DNA of 64,000 nt from Limosilactobacillus difficilis (GCF_947387495.1 NZ_CANDNU010000001.1:34669-98668), one strand, 5' to 3'; counted from the stretch's first letter, positions 9,197-19,370 are shown. Numbers and translations are program-made. The notes: generated from the letters alone by a model not told the origin.

Positions 9197-10204
9197 TTAA
9201 CGAACTTGGAGACTGTTGATTTTCGGCATTGACTGGACAAATTGCTGGTAAGCGGCTTGTTCGTCCGTTACCTGAATTTTAACGCGATCCGGCTCGACAT
9301 TGGCTTGATGCAGGTCGCCTTCATTTACAGTAATGTGGTGGGTAAAGGTGGCGTTGCCGATCAATTCGATCCAGTAGCGATCAAGGTCGCGGTGCACAAT
9401 CGTCTTCACCATCCCGCCTGGATTGTAGACGGTAATGGTTTGGTCCATTTGAGCGTGTTCCGGATGGGTCAGTACAAAGGCCAGGCTGGTGGCAGACATG
9501 CCCGTTCCACAAGCGTTGGTGAAGCCGACCCCGCGCTCGTAGGTGCGGACGAATAGCTGATTGTCGCCGAGAATCTGGGCAAAGTTGACGTTGACCCCGT
9601 CGCTAAAGTAAGGATTATTGCCGTTGAGCCACTTTCCTAACTGGCCGAGCAGAGGTCCAGTTAAGGTTGCTTCGTCCATGAAACTGATCAAGTGGGGATT
9701 TGGCACGGCAATGGCAGAAAACTTCATCGCCGGGGCAAATTCTGGCACGTAATCATCCAGCAGGCGTTCATGACCGACATTGTCAAGCGGCATTGCCTCG
9801 CGGTTAAAACGGACCGGAGAAATTTCTACCGCGTAGGCGGGAACCCCAGCGGCAAAATCGGCATGCTTGCGGACGTGCAGGTCGGCATCCTGGGTCTGGA
9901 CGACGAAATGATCGCGCCCCAGTTTTTCTGCCAGGTAGCGACTAACGGTCCGCAAACCGTTACCGCACATTGAAGCAAACGATCCGTCAGCATTGACAAC
10001 TTGCATCCGGCCGGCAACTTGTTCATGGGTTCCTTTGTCAACCACTAAGAGCCCGTCAGCCCCGCCGAGGATTCCGCTTTGCGGATCGCACAGCTGAACC
10101 CCAAGGGCACTGAGTTCTTTTTTTGACAGCGGCGTGGTGAGTTCGGTTTGGTCAAGGATGAAGAAGCAGTTTTGTGATCCGTGGACCTTTATTAATTCAG
10201 TCAT
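9197..10204 (-). CDS. dapF: Diaminopimelate epimerase
   Basis: DapF converts LL-diaminopimelate to the meso form used in peptidoglycan and by LysA. The 335-residue product has both catalytic cysteines in their signature contexts: Cys80 in SMCGNGLR and Cys232 in NACGTGMS. It is somewhat longer than the common 270-290 residues, with extra residues at the C-terminus. It lies six bases after lysC on the minus strand, with AGGAGG eleven bases upstream of its start. These two genes are transcribed away from the remaining diaminopimelate genes. Confidence 0.93.
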   Translation of the reverse strand: MTELIKVHGSQNCFFILDQTELTTPLSKKELSALGVQLCDPQSGILGGADGLLVVDKGTHEQVAGRMQVVNADGSFASMCGNGLRTVSRYLAEKLGRDHFVVQTQDADLHVRKHADFAAGVPAYAVEISPVRFNREAMPLDNVGHERLLDDYVPEFAPAMKFSAIAVPNPHLISFMDEATLTGPLLGQLGKWLNGNNPYFSDGVNVNFAQILGDNQLFVRTYERGVGFTNACGTGMSATSLAFVLTHPEHAQMDQTITVYNPGGMVKTIVHRDLDRYWIELIGNATFTHHITVNEGDLHQANVEPDRVKIQVTDEQAAYQQFVQSMPKINSLQVR

Positions 10205-10210
10205 TATTAA

Positions 10211-11584
10211 CTAATCCTCCTTTGGGTTTGAATGAAAAAATTCGTCGTAAATCGCCCGGACGGCGTCATCGGCGTCCTCAGTCTTCGTCCCGATCATAAT
10301 CGAAATTTGCGAAGCGCCTTGGTTGACCATCGTCATTGACATATGTTGTTTAGCAACCGCGTTAGCAATCCGTGACATCGCGCCCACGGTGTGGTTCATT
10401 CCTTCACCAACGACCATCGTGATGGCATAGTCGTCGATCCAGCGCAGGGTGTCGGGGTTGAATTTTTCTTGAATTTCGTTACAGATACGGTCGACGATTA
10501 CGTCGGTCAGCTGGTTGCGGTCGAGGATGATCGTGATGTCATCGATCCCAGACGGCATATGTTCATAGGTTAAATGATATTTTCGCAGAATTTCCAGGAT
10601 TTGCAAGCTAAAACCAACTTCCTTGTTCATCAGGTATTTGTGAAGGTAGAGGCCAGCAAAGTGTTTAGCGCAGGCTACGCCAGTGACCGTTGAGGCCACC
10701 TGAAAGCCATTTTCGGGAACAATCATGGTTCCGGGAGCACTAGGATTCTTGGTGTTGCGGACGTTTACCGGAATTTGTCCCTGAATGGCAGGAATTAAAG
10801 CTTCATCGTGAAAAACGGAAAAGCCAGCATAAGATAATTCCCGCATTTCCCGGTAGGTCATTCGCTTGATCGGTGCGGGGTGATCAACGACTTTTGGATT
10901 GGCCGAAAAGATCGCGTCAACGTCGGTAAAGTTTTCGTAGACGCGTGCCCGAAGCCCTCTTGCCAGGATAGCTCCGGTGATATCAGAACCGCCACGGGAG
11001 AAAGTGGCAATGTGGTTGGTTGGCGTGAAGCCGAAGAAGCCAGGGAAGACGAGGCGTTCGTCGTCACTGACTTTCAGTTTTGCTAAGTTTTGATAAGTGA
11101 TCGGCAGGACTGAAGCGTTATTGGGGGTGCCACTGACGATGATCCCGGCCTCGGAAGGGTCCACGAAGCGGCTCTTGTAGCCGAGATGGTTCAGGACCAT
11201 CGCCATTAAACGGGCATTAAGCCGTTCGCCGTGGGCCTTAAAAGCAGCCATCAAGTAATCTTTGTCTGGATAATCACCGGCAGGTAGTTGCTCCAGGGCT
11301 TCTTTAATTGGGGCTAAAGCGTTATCGTCAAGACCGAAGAAGTTGCCAATCTGCTGGTAGCGCTGAAAAATGGCCTTGGCAATCGCGGTCGTCTCCTGGC
11401 CTTTCTTAGTTAATTGGGCGTATTTGATTAGGAGATCAGTTACTTTGGTGTCACCGCTTTGTCGTTTGCCCGGAGCGGAGGTGACGATTACCCAGCGCTC
11501 GGGGTCTCCCGTAATAATTTTAATTGCCTGTTGAAAGGCTTGTCCGTCGGCTAATGAGCTGCCACCAAACTTAACAACCTTCAT
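10211..11584 (-). CDS. lysC: Aspartate kinase
   Basis: Aspartokinase phosphorylates aspartate, the first step towards lysine, methionine and threonine. The 457-residue product starts MKVVKFGGSSLADG, the kinase nucleotide-binding motif, has the FSRGGSDITGA catalytic block, and ends in two ACT regulatory domains that usually bind lysine or threonine. A longer frame from 11653 would add 23 residues, but ATG 11584 sits nine bases after AGGAGG and gives the family start. It forms an operon with dapF. Its own promoter at 11622-11649 leaves a short untranslated leader with no room for a lysine riboswitch. Confidence 0.94.
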   Translation of the reverse strand: MKVVKFGGSSLADGQAFQQAIKIITGDPERWVIVTSAPGKRQSGDTKVTDLLIKYAQLTKKGQETTAIAKAIFQRYQQIGNFFGLDDNALAPIKEALEQLPAGDYPDKDYLMAAFKAHGERLNARLMAMVLNHLGYKSRFVDPSEAGIIVSGTPNNASVLPITYQNLAKLKVSDDERLVFPGFFGFTPTNHIATFSRGGSDITGAILARGLRARVYENFTDVDAIFSANPKVVDHPAPIKRMTYREMRELSYAGFSVFHDEALIPAIQGQIPVNVRNTKNPSAPGTMIVPENGFQVASTVTGVACAKHFAGLYLHKYLMNKEVGFSLQILEILRKYHLTYEHMPSGIDDITIILDRNQLTDVIVDRICNEIQEKFNPDTLRWIDDYAITMVVGEGMNHTVGAMSRIANAVAKQHMSMTMVNQGASQISIMIGTKTEDADDAVRAIYDEFFHSNPKED

Positions 11585-11621
11585 AAACATGCTCCTCCTT
11601 GTGTGAGATCTTATTAATGAA

Positions 11622-11649
11622 ATTCTAACAGTTTCCTCCTTGGTTGCAA
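11622..11649 (-). promoter_or_regulatory. lysC-dapF promoter
   Basis: On the minus strand, TTGCAA (11644-11649) and TAGAAT (11622-11627) are 16 bp apart. The predicted leader to the lysC ATG at 11584 is only about 30 nt. Confidence 0.6.
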
Positions 11650-11718
11650 GCATCGACTTCGATAAAATTGTCTGCCCGTGTTGGAACGACGGTCAATGAG
11701 AAAAACATTAAAAAGCAC

Positions 11719-11747
11719 TTGACGCTATTTCATTCAACTTTTATACT
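11719..11747 (+). promoter_or_regulatory. lysine operon promoter
   Basis: TTGACG (11719-11724) and TATACT (11742-11747) are separated by 17 bp. The expected start of transcription near 11754 lies just ahead of the riboswitch P1 helix. Confidence 0.8.
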
Positions 11748-11759
11748 ATTGGCATAGAG

Positions 11760-11927
11760 AAATAGAGGCGCAGCCAACATCAGTATCTGCGTGGCGATTT
11801 GTCAATCAATGCCAAGTAGAGAAAGGGGCGGTTGCCGAAGTGCTGTTCTTTGACAGGGAGCAGTTGCTGGGGCGTGGTTTAACAAATCACGGACTGTCGC
11901 GGCAAAGAATGCTGCGGGGCGCTATTT
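11760..11927 (+). ncRNA. Lysine riboswitch (L-box) aptamer
   Basis: The conserved L-box elements occur in order: AGAGGCGC near 11764, CAGTATCTG near 11781, GAGAAAGGGGCGGTTGCCGA around 11819-11838, CAGTTGCTGGGGC around 11861, and GGACTGTCGCGG around 11891. The P1 helix pairs AAATAG (11760-11765) with CTATTT (11922-11927). Lysine binding should favour the terminator at 11961-11999 and shut down the lysA-asd operon. Confidence 0.92.
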
Positions 11928-11960
11928 TGTTATCGTGGATAAATTGACGATCTTGTCGCC

Positions 11961-11999
11961 AAAAAATCCCGTGAGCATAGTGCCCACGGGATTTTTTTT
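11961..11999 (+). terminator. Riboswitch-controlled terminator before lysA
   Basis: The stem AAAAAATCCCGTG (11961-11973) with CACGGGATTTTTTTT (11985-11999) ends in an eight-T run. It is the expression platform of the L-box and lies 28 bp ahead of the lysA start. Confidence 0.9.
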
Positions 12000-12026
12000 G
12001 CTACTGATTTACTTGGAGGGTGAAAG

Positions 12027-13337
12027 ATGAACGAACAAGTTCAACCATCAGAAATTAACGCTGCCGGTCATTTAACGATTGGCGGAGTTGATACGTTAGA
12101 GTTAGCCGAACAGTTTGGGACGCCGCTGGTAGTCTATGACGTTGCAGCGATTCGCGATCAGATCCGCCGCTTCAAAAAAGTATTTGAAGATAACGATGTT
12201 GACTACGAAGTAAGTTATGCCAGTAAAGCTTTCTCTTCCGTGGCGATCTACCAGGTAATGAAAGAGGAAGGAGCACATACGGACGTTGTGAGCGGCGGTG
12301 AGCTGACGACGGCGATCAAGGCCGGTTTTCCGATGGACAAGGTGAGTTTCCACGGCAACAACAAGTCACTTGCGGAATTGAAACTGGCCGTCGACCATCA
12401 TGTAGGGATGATCATGCTGGACAACTTCCACGAAATTGACCTACTGAACCAGGTCTTAGAAGAAGCAGACACCAGTGCAGACGTCATGCTGCGGATTACT
12501 CCCGGCATCAGTGCCCACGCCCACAAATATGACCAAACTGGCCAGGTGGATTCGAAATTCGGCTTCGACGTTGATTCTGGCCAGGCCGATAAAGCCTTGC
12601 AAAAAGTTCTGGCTAACCCGCGGTTGCGAATGCATGGTCTGCACGGCCATATTGGTTCTCAGATTTTTGAACTAGAGGGTTTTGAACTGGCAGCCAAGAA
12701 ATTAATTGATATTGCGGCCCATTGGCAGGAAGCCTTTGGTTACACCGCTGAAATTGTCAATGTCGGCGGCGGATTCGGGATTAAGTACGTAGCTTCCGAC
12801 AAACCCCTCCGGCCGGAACAATTTGTGGATGCGATCGTCAAGACCATTAAGAAGACAGCCCAGGAAAAGGGCTTGCCGCTACCGGAAATCTGGATTGAAC
12901 CCGGCCGCTCAATTGTTGGTCCTGCTGGCTATAACCTTTACACTGTTGGTTCGCGCAAGGACGTTCCAGGATTGAAGCCCTACGTTACCATCGATGGGGG
13001 GATGGGTGACAACATTCGTCCCGCCTTATATCAAGCCAAGTATGAGACGGTCCTTGCGCGGGATCCACAGGCAAAGCCTGTCGAAACGGTGCGTCTAGCT
13101 GGAAAGTATTGCGAATCAGGCGATATTATGGCCGAAGCCCAACCGTTACCGGCAACTAAAGCCGGGGACGTCCTGGTTACCCTGGACACCGGGGCCTATG
13201 GTTACGCGATGGCGTCAAATTATAACCGTAATCCCCGGCCAGCCGTAGTTTTCGCCGAGAACGGCAAGGCTTCGCTGGTAATCAAACGAGAAAGCTATGC
13301 TGATTTGATTCACTTAGACCTGCCTTATAATGGATAG
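12027..13337 (+). CDS. lysA: Diaminopimelate decarboxylase
   Basis: LysA removes carbon dioxide from meso-diaminopimelate to give lysine. The 436-residue PLP enzyme has the Schiff-base Lys67 (SYASKAFSS), the glycine-rich NVGGGFGI phosphate-binding loop, EPGRSIVGPAG, and the CESGDIMA motif that supplies the active-site cysteine at the dimer interface. It is the first gene of the L-box operon, with a TTGGAGGGTGA ribosome binding site. Placing the last-step enzyme first in the operon is common in lactobacilli. Confidence 0.96.
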   Translation: MNEQVQPSEINAAGHLTIGGVDTLELAEQFGTPLVVYDVAAIRDQIRRFKKVFEDNDVDYEVSYASKAFSSVAIYQVMKEEGAHTDVVSGGELTTAIKAGFPMDKVSFHGNNKSLAELKLAVDHHVGMIMLDNFHEIDLLNQVLEEADTSADVMLRITPGISAHAHKYDQTGQVDSKFGFDVDSGQADKALQKVLANPRLRMHGLHGHIGSQIFELEGFELAAKKLIDIAAHWQEAFGYTAEIVNVGGGFGIKYVASDKPLRPEQFVDAIVKTIKKTAQEKGLPLPEIWIEPGRSIVGPAGYNLYTVGSRKDVPGLKPYVTIDGGMGDNIRPALYQAKYETVLARDPQAKPVETVRLAGKYCESGDIMAEAQPLPATKAGDVLVTLDTGAYGYAMASNYNRNPRPAVVFAENGKASLVIKRESYADLIHLDLPYNG

Positions 13338-13373
13338 AATAATCGGCTAATAGTATAGAGAGGAAAGATAAAA

Positions 13374-14087
13374 ATGGCTCAATTAGATGCAAAAAAGATC
13401 ATTGAATACATCGGCAACGCCCCGAAGAAGACGCCGGTCAAGGTTTACATCAAGGGTACCAATCTAGATGACTTGAATTACCCTGAGGGGGTCAAGGATT
13501 TTGTTGAAAAGCACAGTGGGACCCTCTTCGGTGACTGGGAAGTCATCAAACCCTTCCTGAAGCAGGAAGAAGATCATATCCAGGACTACGCCATTGAAAA
13601 CGACGCCCGCAATTCAGCGGTTCCGTTGCTGGATTTGAAAGGGATCAATGCCCGGATTGAACCAGGAGCTACGATTCGGGACCATGTCTTGATCGGCGAT
13701 AACGCAGTGGTCATGATGGGAGCAACCATCAACATCGGTGCCGAAATTGGTGAAGGTTCCATGATTGACATGGGTGCGATCCTTGGAGGCCGGGCGATCG
13801 TTGGCAAGCATTGCCATATCGGTGCCGGCACCGTCTTAGCTGGCGTGATTGAACCCGCCAGCGCGGAACCAGTGCGAATTGATGATAATGTTTTGATTGG
13901 AGCTAATGCAGTGGTAATCGAAGGGGTTCACGTTGGTGAAGGTGCTGTTGTTGGGGCCGGAGCCGTCGTGACGAAGGATGTTGCCCCGCATACCGTTGTC
14001 GGTGGGGTACCAGCCCGGGTTTTGAAGAAGGTTGACACCAAAACTGAATCCAAGACCGGCCTGCAGGATGATCTGAGAAAGTTGTGA
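13374..14087 (+). CDS. dapD: 2,3,4,5-tetrahydropyridine-2,6-dicarboxylate N-acetyltransferase
   Basis: This enzyme acetylates tetrahydrodipicolinate, committing the pathway to the acetylase branch (the Bacillus gene is also called dapH). The 237-residue protein has an N-terminal DapH domain (residues about 1-85) and a left-handed beta-helix made of hexapeptide repeats (for example [24 protein letters not shown]), ending in the [10 protein letters not shown] loop typical of such acyltransferases. A GAGAGGAAAG site precedes the ATG. The acetyl branch rather than the succinyl branch is supported by the neighbouring deacetylase. Confidence 0.94.
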   Translation: MAQLDAKKIIEYIGNAPKKTPVKVYIKGTNLDDLNYPEGVKDFVEKHSGTLFGDWEVIKPFLKQEEDHIQDYAIENDARNSAVPLLDLKGINARIEPGATIRDHVLIGDNAVVMMGATINIGAEIGEGSMIDMGAILGGRAIVGKHCHIGAGTVLAGVIEPASAEPVRIDDNVLIGANAVVIEGVHVGEGAVVGAGAVVTKDVAPHTVVGGVPARVLKKVDTKTESKTGLQDDLRKL

Positions 14088-14091
14088 TCAA

Positions 14092-15246
14092 ATGGCATAT
14101 ACACAGGATCAATTAGTCAAAATTCGCCGTCACCTTCATCAAATTCCAGAACTGGCCTTGCACGAGAAACAAACGCACGCTTACCTGCTCAAATGCGTGC
14201 AGGAAATGTCACAGACCTACCTAACCATCCGGGAACCGGCAGAGTTGCCGACCGCTTTAATGGTGCTGGTCAAGGGCAGCGCCCCGCAGCGGACAATTGG
14301 TTACCGGACTGACATTGATGCATTGCCGGTGACAGAACAAACGGGCTTGCCATACAAGTCCAAGCATCCTGGAGTGATGCATGCCTGTGGTCATGATATT
14401 CACATGACAGTGGCCCTCGGAGTTTTGAAATACTTTAGCGAGCATCAGCCAAAGGACAATTTGCTCTTCTTCTTCCAGCCAGCCGAGGAATCGGAAAACG
14501 GTGGGAAACGAGCTTATGAACTAGGCCTCTTCAAGGGGGCATGGTGCCCGGATGAATTTTACGGTCTCCACGATAATCCTGAATTACCGGCGGGAGCGAT
14601 TGGTTGCCGCATGGGAACACTGTTTGCTGGCACGACGGAAGTCAACATCGATCTGCATGGCAAGGGCGGTCACGCCGCTTACCCCCAAGATGCTAACGAC
14701 ATGGTTGTGGCTGCTGCTGCTCTCATCATGCAGGTGCAGACGATTATTTCCCGTTCAATTGACCCAATCCAGAGTGGGGTTATCACCCTGGGAAAGTTTC
14801 AGGCGGGAACAATTCGCAATGTGATTGCGGGGGATGCCCGGGTTGAAGGGACCATCCGTGGTTTGACCCAGAAAATGATCAAGCAAATTGATGCCCGTCT
14901 GCAGGATGTTTGCGATGGGATTGCGCGCTCCTACAATTGTGATGTAAAGCTGGGATTGAATCAGGGAGGCTACTGGCCGGTAGAAAACAATCCGGCCTTG
15001 ACCAAACGTTTCATTAACTTCATGGCTAATAACAAGGACGTGAACTTTATTGAAACGGCACCGGCGATGACCGGTGAGGATTTCGGCTTCTTGTTAGCAA
15101 AATTCCCCGGCACGATGTTCTGGCTGGGAGTCGAAGATGATTCGCAGCTTCACTCCGCCACATTAACTCCTGACGAACGGGCACTATCGCGGGGTGTTGA
15201 TGCAATTAGCTCATTTTTAGAGTACCGAATGAATGACCAAGATTAA
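14092..15246 (+). CDS. N-acetyldiaminopimelate deacetylase (M20 family)
   Basis: This 384-residue metallo-amidohydrolase of the M20D group most likely removes the acetyl group from N-acetyl-LL-diaminopimelate. The zinc or manganese ligands lie in HACGHDIHM and in the glutamate pair of AEESENGG; a later GKGGHAAYP marks the dimerisation domain. Family members also include hippurate and auxin-conjugate hydrolases, but the position between dapD and dapA decides the role. It starts four bases after dapD, in the lysine riboswitch operon. The symbol dapL is sometimes used but also names an unrelated aminotransferase, so it is left blank. Confidence 0.92.
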   Translation: MAYTQDQLVKIRRHLHQIPELALHEKQTHAYLLKCVQEMSQTYLTIREPAELPTALMVLVKGSAPQRTIGYRTDIDALPVTEQTGLPYKSKHPGVMHACGHDIHMTVALGVLKYFSEHQPKDNLLFFFQPAEESENGGKRAYELGLFKGAWCPDEFYGLHDNPELPAGAIGCRMGTLFAGTTEVNIDLHGKGGHAAYPQDANDMVVAAAALIMQVQTIISRSIDPIQSGVITLGKFQAGTIRNVIAGDARVEGTIRGLTQKMIKQIDARLQDVCDGIARSYNCDVKLGLNQGGYWPVENNPALTKRFINFMANNKDVNFIETAPAMTGEDFGFLLAKFPGTMFWLGVEDDSQLHSATLTPDERALSRGVDAISSFLEYRMNDQD

Positions 15247-15258
15247 GGAGATCTTAGA

Positions 15259-16179
15259 ATGACTGCTTTGAAGGATGCCGATCTGTTGACGGCGCTGGCC
15301 ACTCCTTTTGACGAAGATGGCTCTATTAATTATGATATTTTAGAAAAATTAACGACTTACTTGATTGATCAGGGTTGTAACGGTTTTGTGATCGGCGGAA
15401 CGACTGGAGAGACCCCGACTCTGAGCCACGACGAAAAAATCGCTCTCTATCGACACTTTGGTCAAATCGTGAACGGGCGGGTGCCAGTTATCGCCGGAAC
15501 GGGCAGCAATAACACCCAGGAGACGATCGCCTTTACTAACGAAGTTGCTGAAATTGCGGGCATTGATGCGGCCCTGGTGGTTGTGCCGCCTTATAACAAG
15601 CCTAACCAGCGTGGAATGGTTGCTCACTTTACAACGGTAGCCGATGCGGTGAAGTTGCCGGTGGTGATGTATAATATTCCTGGGCGGACCGGCGTTAAGA
15701 TGGAAGCGCAGACCATTGTTGAATTGTCACACCATGAGAATATCGTTGCTGTCAAGCAGTGTGGACCGTTAGAAGACATGGAATACATTGTGGACCACAA
15801 GGATCCCGACTTTCTCGTCTTTAGCGGTGAAGATGCCCAGGCACTGCCATTCCGCTTGCTCGGTGGTAACGGGGTGATTTCGGTGGCAAGCCACGTCTAC
15901 TGCAAGCAGATGCGGCAGATGTATGATGATCTGTATGCGGGCAAGTACCAGGAAGCAGGTAAATTACAACGCTGGTTAACGCCACGGATGGCGGCGCTGT
16001 TCATGTTCCCGTCGCCATCACCGGTGAAGGCTGTGCTCAACGCTCAAGGCTTTGCGATGGGTGGCTGTCGCTTGCCGATTGTTCCTTTAAATGCCGAAGA
16101 GAAAGCACGGTTAGCGACGGCTTTGTCATTGCCGAGTGATGCATTGCAGGGGAAGTTACCGCTGGATTTAGGGGAGTAG
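15259..16179 (+). CDS. dapA: 4-hydroxy-tetrahydrodipicolinate synthase
   Basis: DapA condenses pyruvate with aspartate semialdehyde, the branch point into diaminopimelate. The 306-residue TIM-barrel has the GGTTGE pyruvate-binding loop (46-51), Tyr138 in MYNIPGRTG and the Schiff-base Lys166 in VAVKQCG. The start ATG follows AAGGAGATC. It is the fourth gene of the L-box operon; dapB follows seven bases later. Confidence 0.96.
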   Translation: MTALKDADLLTALATPFDEDGSINYDILEKLTTYLIDQGCNGFVIGGTTGETPTLSHDEKIALYRHFGQIVNGRVPVIAGTGSNNTQETIAFTNEVAEIAGIDAALVVVPPYNKPNQRGMVAHFTTVADAVKLPVVMYNIPGRTGVKMEAQTIVELSHHENIVAVKQCGPLEDMEYIVDHKDPDFLVFSGEDAQALPFRLLGGNGVISVASHVYCKQMRQMYDDLYAGKYQEAGKLQRWLTPRMAALFMFPSPSPVKAVLNAQGFAMGGCRLPIVPLNAEEKARLATALSLPSDALQGKLPLDLGE

Positions 16180-16186
16180 GTATTAA

Positions 16187-16966
16187 ATGAAAAAAGTATT
16201 AATTGCTGGTTACAATGGTTCAATGGGTCAGAAGGTTGTCAAACTGGTACAAAGTCTTGACGATTTTGTAATTAGTGCGGTGGTTTCACCCACGACAACG
16301 GCCCAGGATGTGAAGGATTTGGCATTAGGAGATGATGTCAAGGTTTATCACGATGCATCTGAAGTGGCCGATGGCGATGCCGATATCTGGGTAGACTTTA
16401 CAGCTCCAGCGGCTGTCTTTGACAACGCGACGGCGGCGATTCAACATGGGATTCAGCCAATCATCGGGACGACCGGTTTGAGTGATGAACAGGTAAAGAA
16501 ATTACAATCTTTAGCCAAGGAAAAGGGGATCGGCGGCTTGATCGCCCCGAACTTTGGAATGTCAGCCGTCCTGCTGATGAAGTTTGCTCGTGATGCCGCT
16601 AAATATTTCCCTGACGTTGAAATTATCGAAATGCACCATGCTGATAAAGCTGATGCTCCATCTGGTACCGCTCTGGCAACCGCTAAAATGATTGACCAGA
16701 ACCGTCCGGAACACGAGTCCAGTCCCGACAAGGTCACGACGCTCGATCATGTGCGTGGTGGCGATTACCACGGCATTCATATTCATTCGGTTCGTTTGCC
16801 GGGTTATGTGGCCCATGAGCAAGTGCTTTTTGGCGGCCCGGGCGAAGCGTTGACCATCCGGCAAGATTCCTTTGACCGCGGCAGTTTCATGAGCGGTGTC
16901 AAGGTGGCCCTTGAACACGCTGACGATTTGAAGACCCTTGTTGTTGGCCTAGAAAATATTCTTTAG
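16187..16966 (+). CDS. dapB: 4-hydroxy-tetrahydrodipicolinate reductase
   Basis: DapB reduces the DapA product to tetrahydrodipicolinate using NAD(P)H. The 259-residue enzyme starts with the Rossmann motif AGYNGSMGQ and contains the family signature IIEMHHADKADAPSGTAL, with the catalytic HH pair and substrate-binding lysine. The ribosome binding site is GGGGAGTAG at the dapA stop. It is tightly packed between dapA and patA. Confidence 0.96.
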   Translation: MKKVLIAGYNGSMGQKVVKLVQSLDDFVISAVVSPTTTAQDVKDLALGDDVKVYHDASEVADGDADIWVDFTAPAAVFDNATAAIQHGIQPIIGTTGLSDEQVKKLQSLAKEKGIGGLIAPNFGMSAVLLMKFARDAAKYFPDVEIIEMHHADKADAPSGTALATAKMIDQNRPEHESSPDKVTTLDHVRGGDYHGIHIHSVRLPGYVAHEQVLFGGPGEALTIRQDSFDRGSFMSGVKVALEHADDLKTLVVGLENIL

Positions 16967-16998
16967 TTCACTGACAGATTTTATTGGAGGTAAAAAAG

Positions 16999-18186
16999 AT
17001 GCCACAATTAGCAGAAGATTTAAACAAGACGGTCAATGACCGAATTACGAAGATGCAAATCAGTGGGATTCGGGCCTTTGATGGCATGTGCAGCAAGATT
17101 CCCGGAATTCTTAAGCTGACTTTGGGTGAACCCGACTTCAATACGCCGGAACACGTGAAGCAAGCAGCTATCGATGGAATCAAAAACAATGATTCCCATT
17201 ACTCGGTCAACCGGGGCAAGATTGAACTGCGGCAGGCTATTGCAAGCTACATCAAGCGCAGCCGGGGGATCGACTATGATCCTGAAACGGAAATTATTGT
17301 TACGATTGGGGGGACCGAAGCCTTAACCTCCACGATGATGGCGATGTTAAACCCTGGCGACAAGGTAATTATCCCGACACCGGTTTTCTCCCTTTACTTC
17401 CCAATCGTTGAAATTACAGGGGCTAAGCCGATCCTCGTCAACACAGCAAGTGATGACTTTAACCTCACCCCAGAACGTTTGGAAGACGAAATTGCTAAGG
17501 CCGGCGATGGAGTGAAGGCCGTAATGCTTAACTATCCAACCAACCCGACTGGCCGGACTTACACGAAAGAGCAAATCCAGGCTTTGGCAGCGGTTATCAA
17601 GAAGCACCATCTCTTTGCTGTCGTCGACGAAATTTACAGTTCATTGATCTACGGTGGCCGTAAGCACTACTCAATGGCTACCGAGATGCCCGAACGGACG
17701 ATTCTCGTTTCTGGTTTGTCTAAGTCCCACGCGATGACTGGTTACCGGCTCGGCTATATCTGCGGGCCAGCCAAGTTCGTTAACGAAGCTGGTAAGATTC
17801 ACAGTTACCTAGTCACGACTGCAACTGACGCTTCCCAAGACGCGGCTATTGAAGCTTTAAATAACGGTGACGAGGACCCAATCAAGATGCGGGCTGAATA
17901 CGAAAAGCGCCGTGACTACTTGGAAGCAGCATTGCGCAAGCTGGGCTTTGAGATGGCCACGCCAGAAGGTGCCTTCTACATGTTCGCTAAGATTCCGGCC
18001 CAGTACGGTACGGATGACCTCAAGTTTGCGACCGATTTGGCTAAGCAGGCTAAGGTCGGTTTGATTCCAGGCAACGTCTTCGGCCCCGGTGGTGAAGGTT
18101 ACGTACGGCTGTCGTACGCTGCTTCTGACGCTGATTTGCACGAAGCTGTCAAGCGAATCAGTGCCTTCATGGAACATTTGAACTAA
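16999..18186 (+). CDS. patA: Class I/II aminotransferase, probable N-acetyl-LL-diaminopimelate aminotransferase
   Basis: This 395-residue PLP aminotransferase (fold type I) carries Lys242 in the [16 protein letters not shown] signature, plus NYPTNPTG and VVDEIY. In the acetylase pathway such an enzyme aminates N-acetyl-2-amino-6-oxopimelate, and the operon position between dapB and asd supports that role. A TTG start at 16984 would add five residues. ATG 16999 lies eight bases after TGGAGG and is preferred. The homologues PatA and AraT are hard to tell apart by sequence alone, so the substrate rests on context. Confidence 0.88.
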   Translation: MPQLAEDLNKTVNDRITKMQISGIRAFDGMCSKIPGILKLTLGEPDFNTPEHVKQAAIDGIKNNDSHYSVNRGKIELRQAIASYIKRSRGIDYDPETEIIVTIGGTEALTSTMMAMLNPGDKVIIPTPVFSLYFPIVEITGAKPILVNTASDDFNLTPERLEDEIAKAGDGVKAVMLNYPTNPTGRTYTKEQIQALAAVIKKHHLFAVVDEIYSSLIYGGRKHYSMATEMPERTILVSGLSKSHAMTGYRLGYICGPAKFVNEAGKIHSYLVTTATDASQDAAIEALNNGDEDPIKMRAEYEKRRDYLEAALRKLGFEMATPEGAFYMFAKIPAQYGTDDLKFATDLAKQAKVGLIPGNVFGPGGEGYVRLSYAASDADLHEAVKRISAFMEHLN

Positions 18187-18200
18187 GACGGGGTGAGGTC

Positions 18201-19265
18201 ATGAGTAAGCAGTATAACGTTGCAATTTTAGGGGCCACTGGTGCTGTTGGTCGCCGGATGATCGAACAGCTGGCGATGGAATGCGATAAGATTCCGGTTA
18301 AAGGGATCAAATTGCTGGCTTCTAAGCGTTCCGTGGGCAAGGTATTGGAGTTTAACGGTCAGCCAGTAACGGTTGAAGAAGCTAAACCAGAATCCTTCGA
18401 TGGTGTTGACATTGTCCTGTCATCGGCTGGTGGCTCGGTTTCGGCTAAGTTGTTGCCGGAAGCTGTCAAGCGGGGTGCGGTTTGCATTGATAATACCAGT
18501 CATTTCCGGATGGAACCGGATGTTCCCCTGGTGGTTCCCGAAGTTAACCCCGAAGCGTTAAAGAACCACCACGGTATCATTGCCAACCCGAACTGTTCGA
18601 CCATTCAGATGGTGATGGCTCTTGAACCAATTCGCCGCAAGTTTGGCCTCAAGCAAATTATTGTTTCCACCTACCAAGCCGCTGGTGGTGCGGGACAAAG
18701 TGCAATTAACGAACTATTGAAGGAATCCCAAGATTACATCGACGGTAAGCCGATGGAGCCTGATGCCAAGATTCTGCCAACAAAGGGGGACCGGCGTCAC
18801 TACCCATTAGCTTTCAACCTCTTGCCGCAAATTGACGTGCTGGAAGATTCGGGCTACTCCCATGAAGAGTGGAAGATGATCCACGAGACAAAGAAGATCA
18901 TGCTCGGCGACATGAATGCTCAGGACATCAAAGTTACCGCTACTTGTGTCCGGGTGCCAATTCCGATTTCACACGGGGAGAGTGTCTACTTTACGGTTGA
19001 GGACTCGACTGCCACGAACGAACAAATTCAGCAGGCGGTAGCTGACTTTCCTGGCAACGTCTTGCAAGACGACATCAAGCACCAAGTCTATCCGCAACCA
19101 CTATACGCAACTGGTCACCGGTCCACCTTTGTTGGACGGATTCGGCCTGATTACGAAAACAAGGGAGCCTTCAATATGTGGGTCGTTGCTGACGACCTAC
19201 TCAAGGGAGCCGCTTGGAACACGGTTGAAAATGCCGAAAAGATGGTTGAAATGGACTTGCTTTAA
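18201..19265 (+). CDS. asd: Aspartate-semialdehyde dehydrogenase
   Basis: Asd reduces aspartyl phosphate to aspartate semialdehyde. The 354-residue enzyme has the N-terminal nucleotide-binding motif [10 protein letters not shown] and the catalytic Cys132 in [10 protein letters not shown]; the later RVPI..HGES segment is the typical substrate-binding region. It is the last gene of the lysine riboswitch operon and is followed by a terminator. Because lysC lies on the divergent transcript, the first two steps of the pathway are on separate mRNAs. Confidence 0.95.
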   Translation: MSKQYNVAILGATGAVGRRMIEQLAMECDKIPVKGIKLLASKRSVGKVLEFNGQPVTVEEAKPESFDGVDIVLSSAGGSVSAKLLPEAVKRGAVCIDNTSHFRMEPDVPLVVPEVNPEALKNHHGIIANPNCSTIQMVMALEPIRRKFGLKQIIVSTYQAAGGAGQSAINELLKESQDYIDGKPMEPDAKILPTKGDRRHYPLAFNLLPQIDVLEDSGYSHEEWKMIHETKKIMLGDMNAQDIKVTATCVRVPIPISHGESVYFTVEDSTATNEQIQQAVADFPGNVLQDDIKHQVYPQPLYATGHRSTFVGRIRPDYENKGAFNMWVVADDLLKGAAWNTVENAEKMVEMDLL

Positions 19266-19283
19266 GTTCATCAATTGAGATCA

Positions 19284-19325
19284 ACGGGAGCGTGAGAGAC
19301 TTTTCTCATGGTCCTGTTTCTTTTT
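19284..19325 (+). terminator. Terminator of the lysine operon
   Basis: The imperfect stem ACGGGAGCGTGAGA / TCTCATGGTCCTGT (19284-19318, one G:G mismatch per arm and wobble pairs) is followed by TTCTTTTT. It separates asd from trmK. Confidence 0.65.
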
Positions 19326-19340
19326 GGTTGCGGCTTTGTG

Positions 19341-19346
19341 TATAAT
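19341..19346 (+). promoter_or_regulatory. Probable -10 box of the trmK promoter
   Basis: A perfect TATAAT lies 25 bp ahead of the trmK GTG start. No good -35 box is seen at standard spacing, so it is supported mainly by position after the terminator. Confidence 0.45.
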
Positions 19347-19370
19347 GACAATGCAAAGGGAGGTTTTTTT

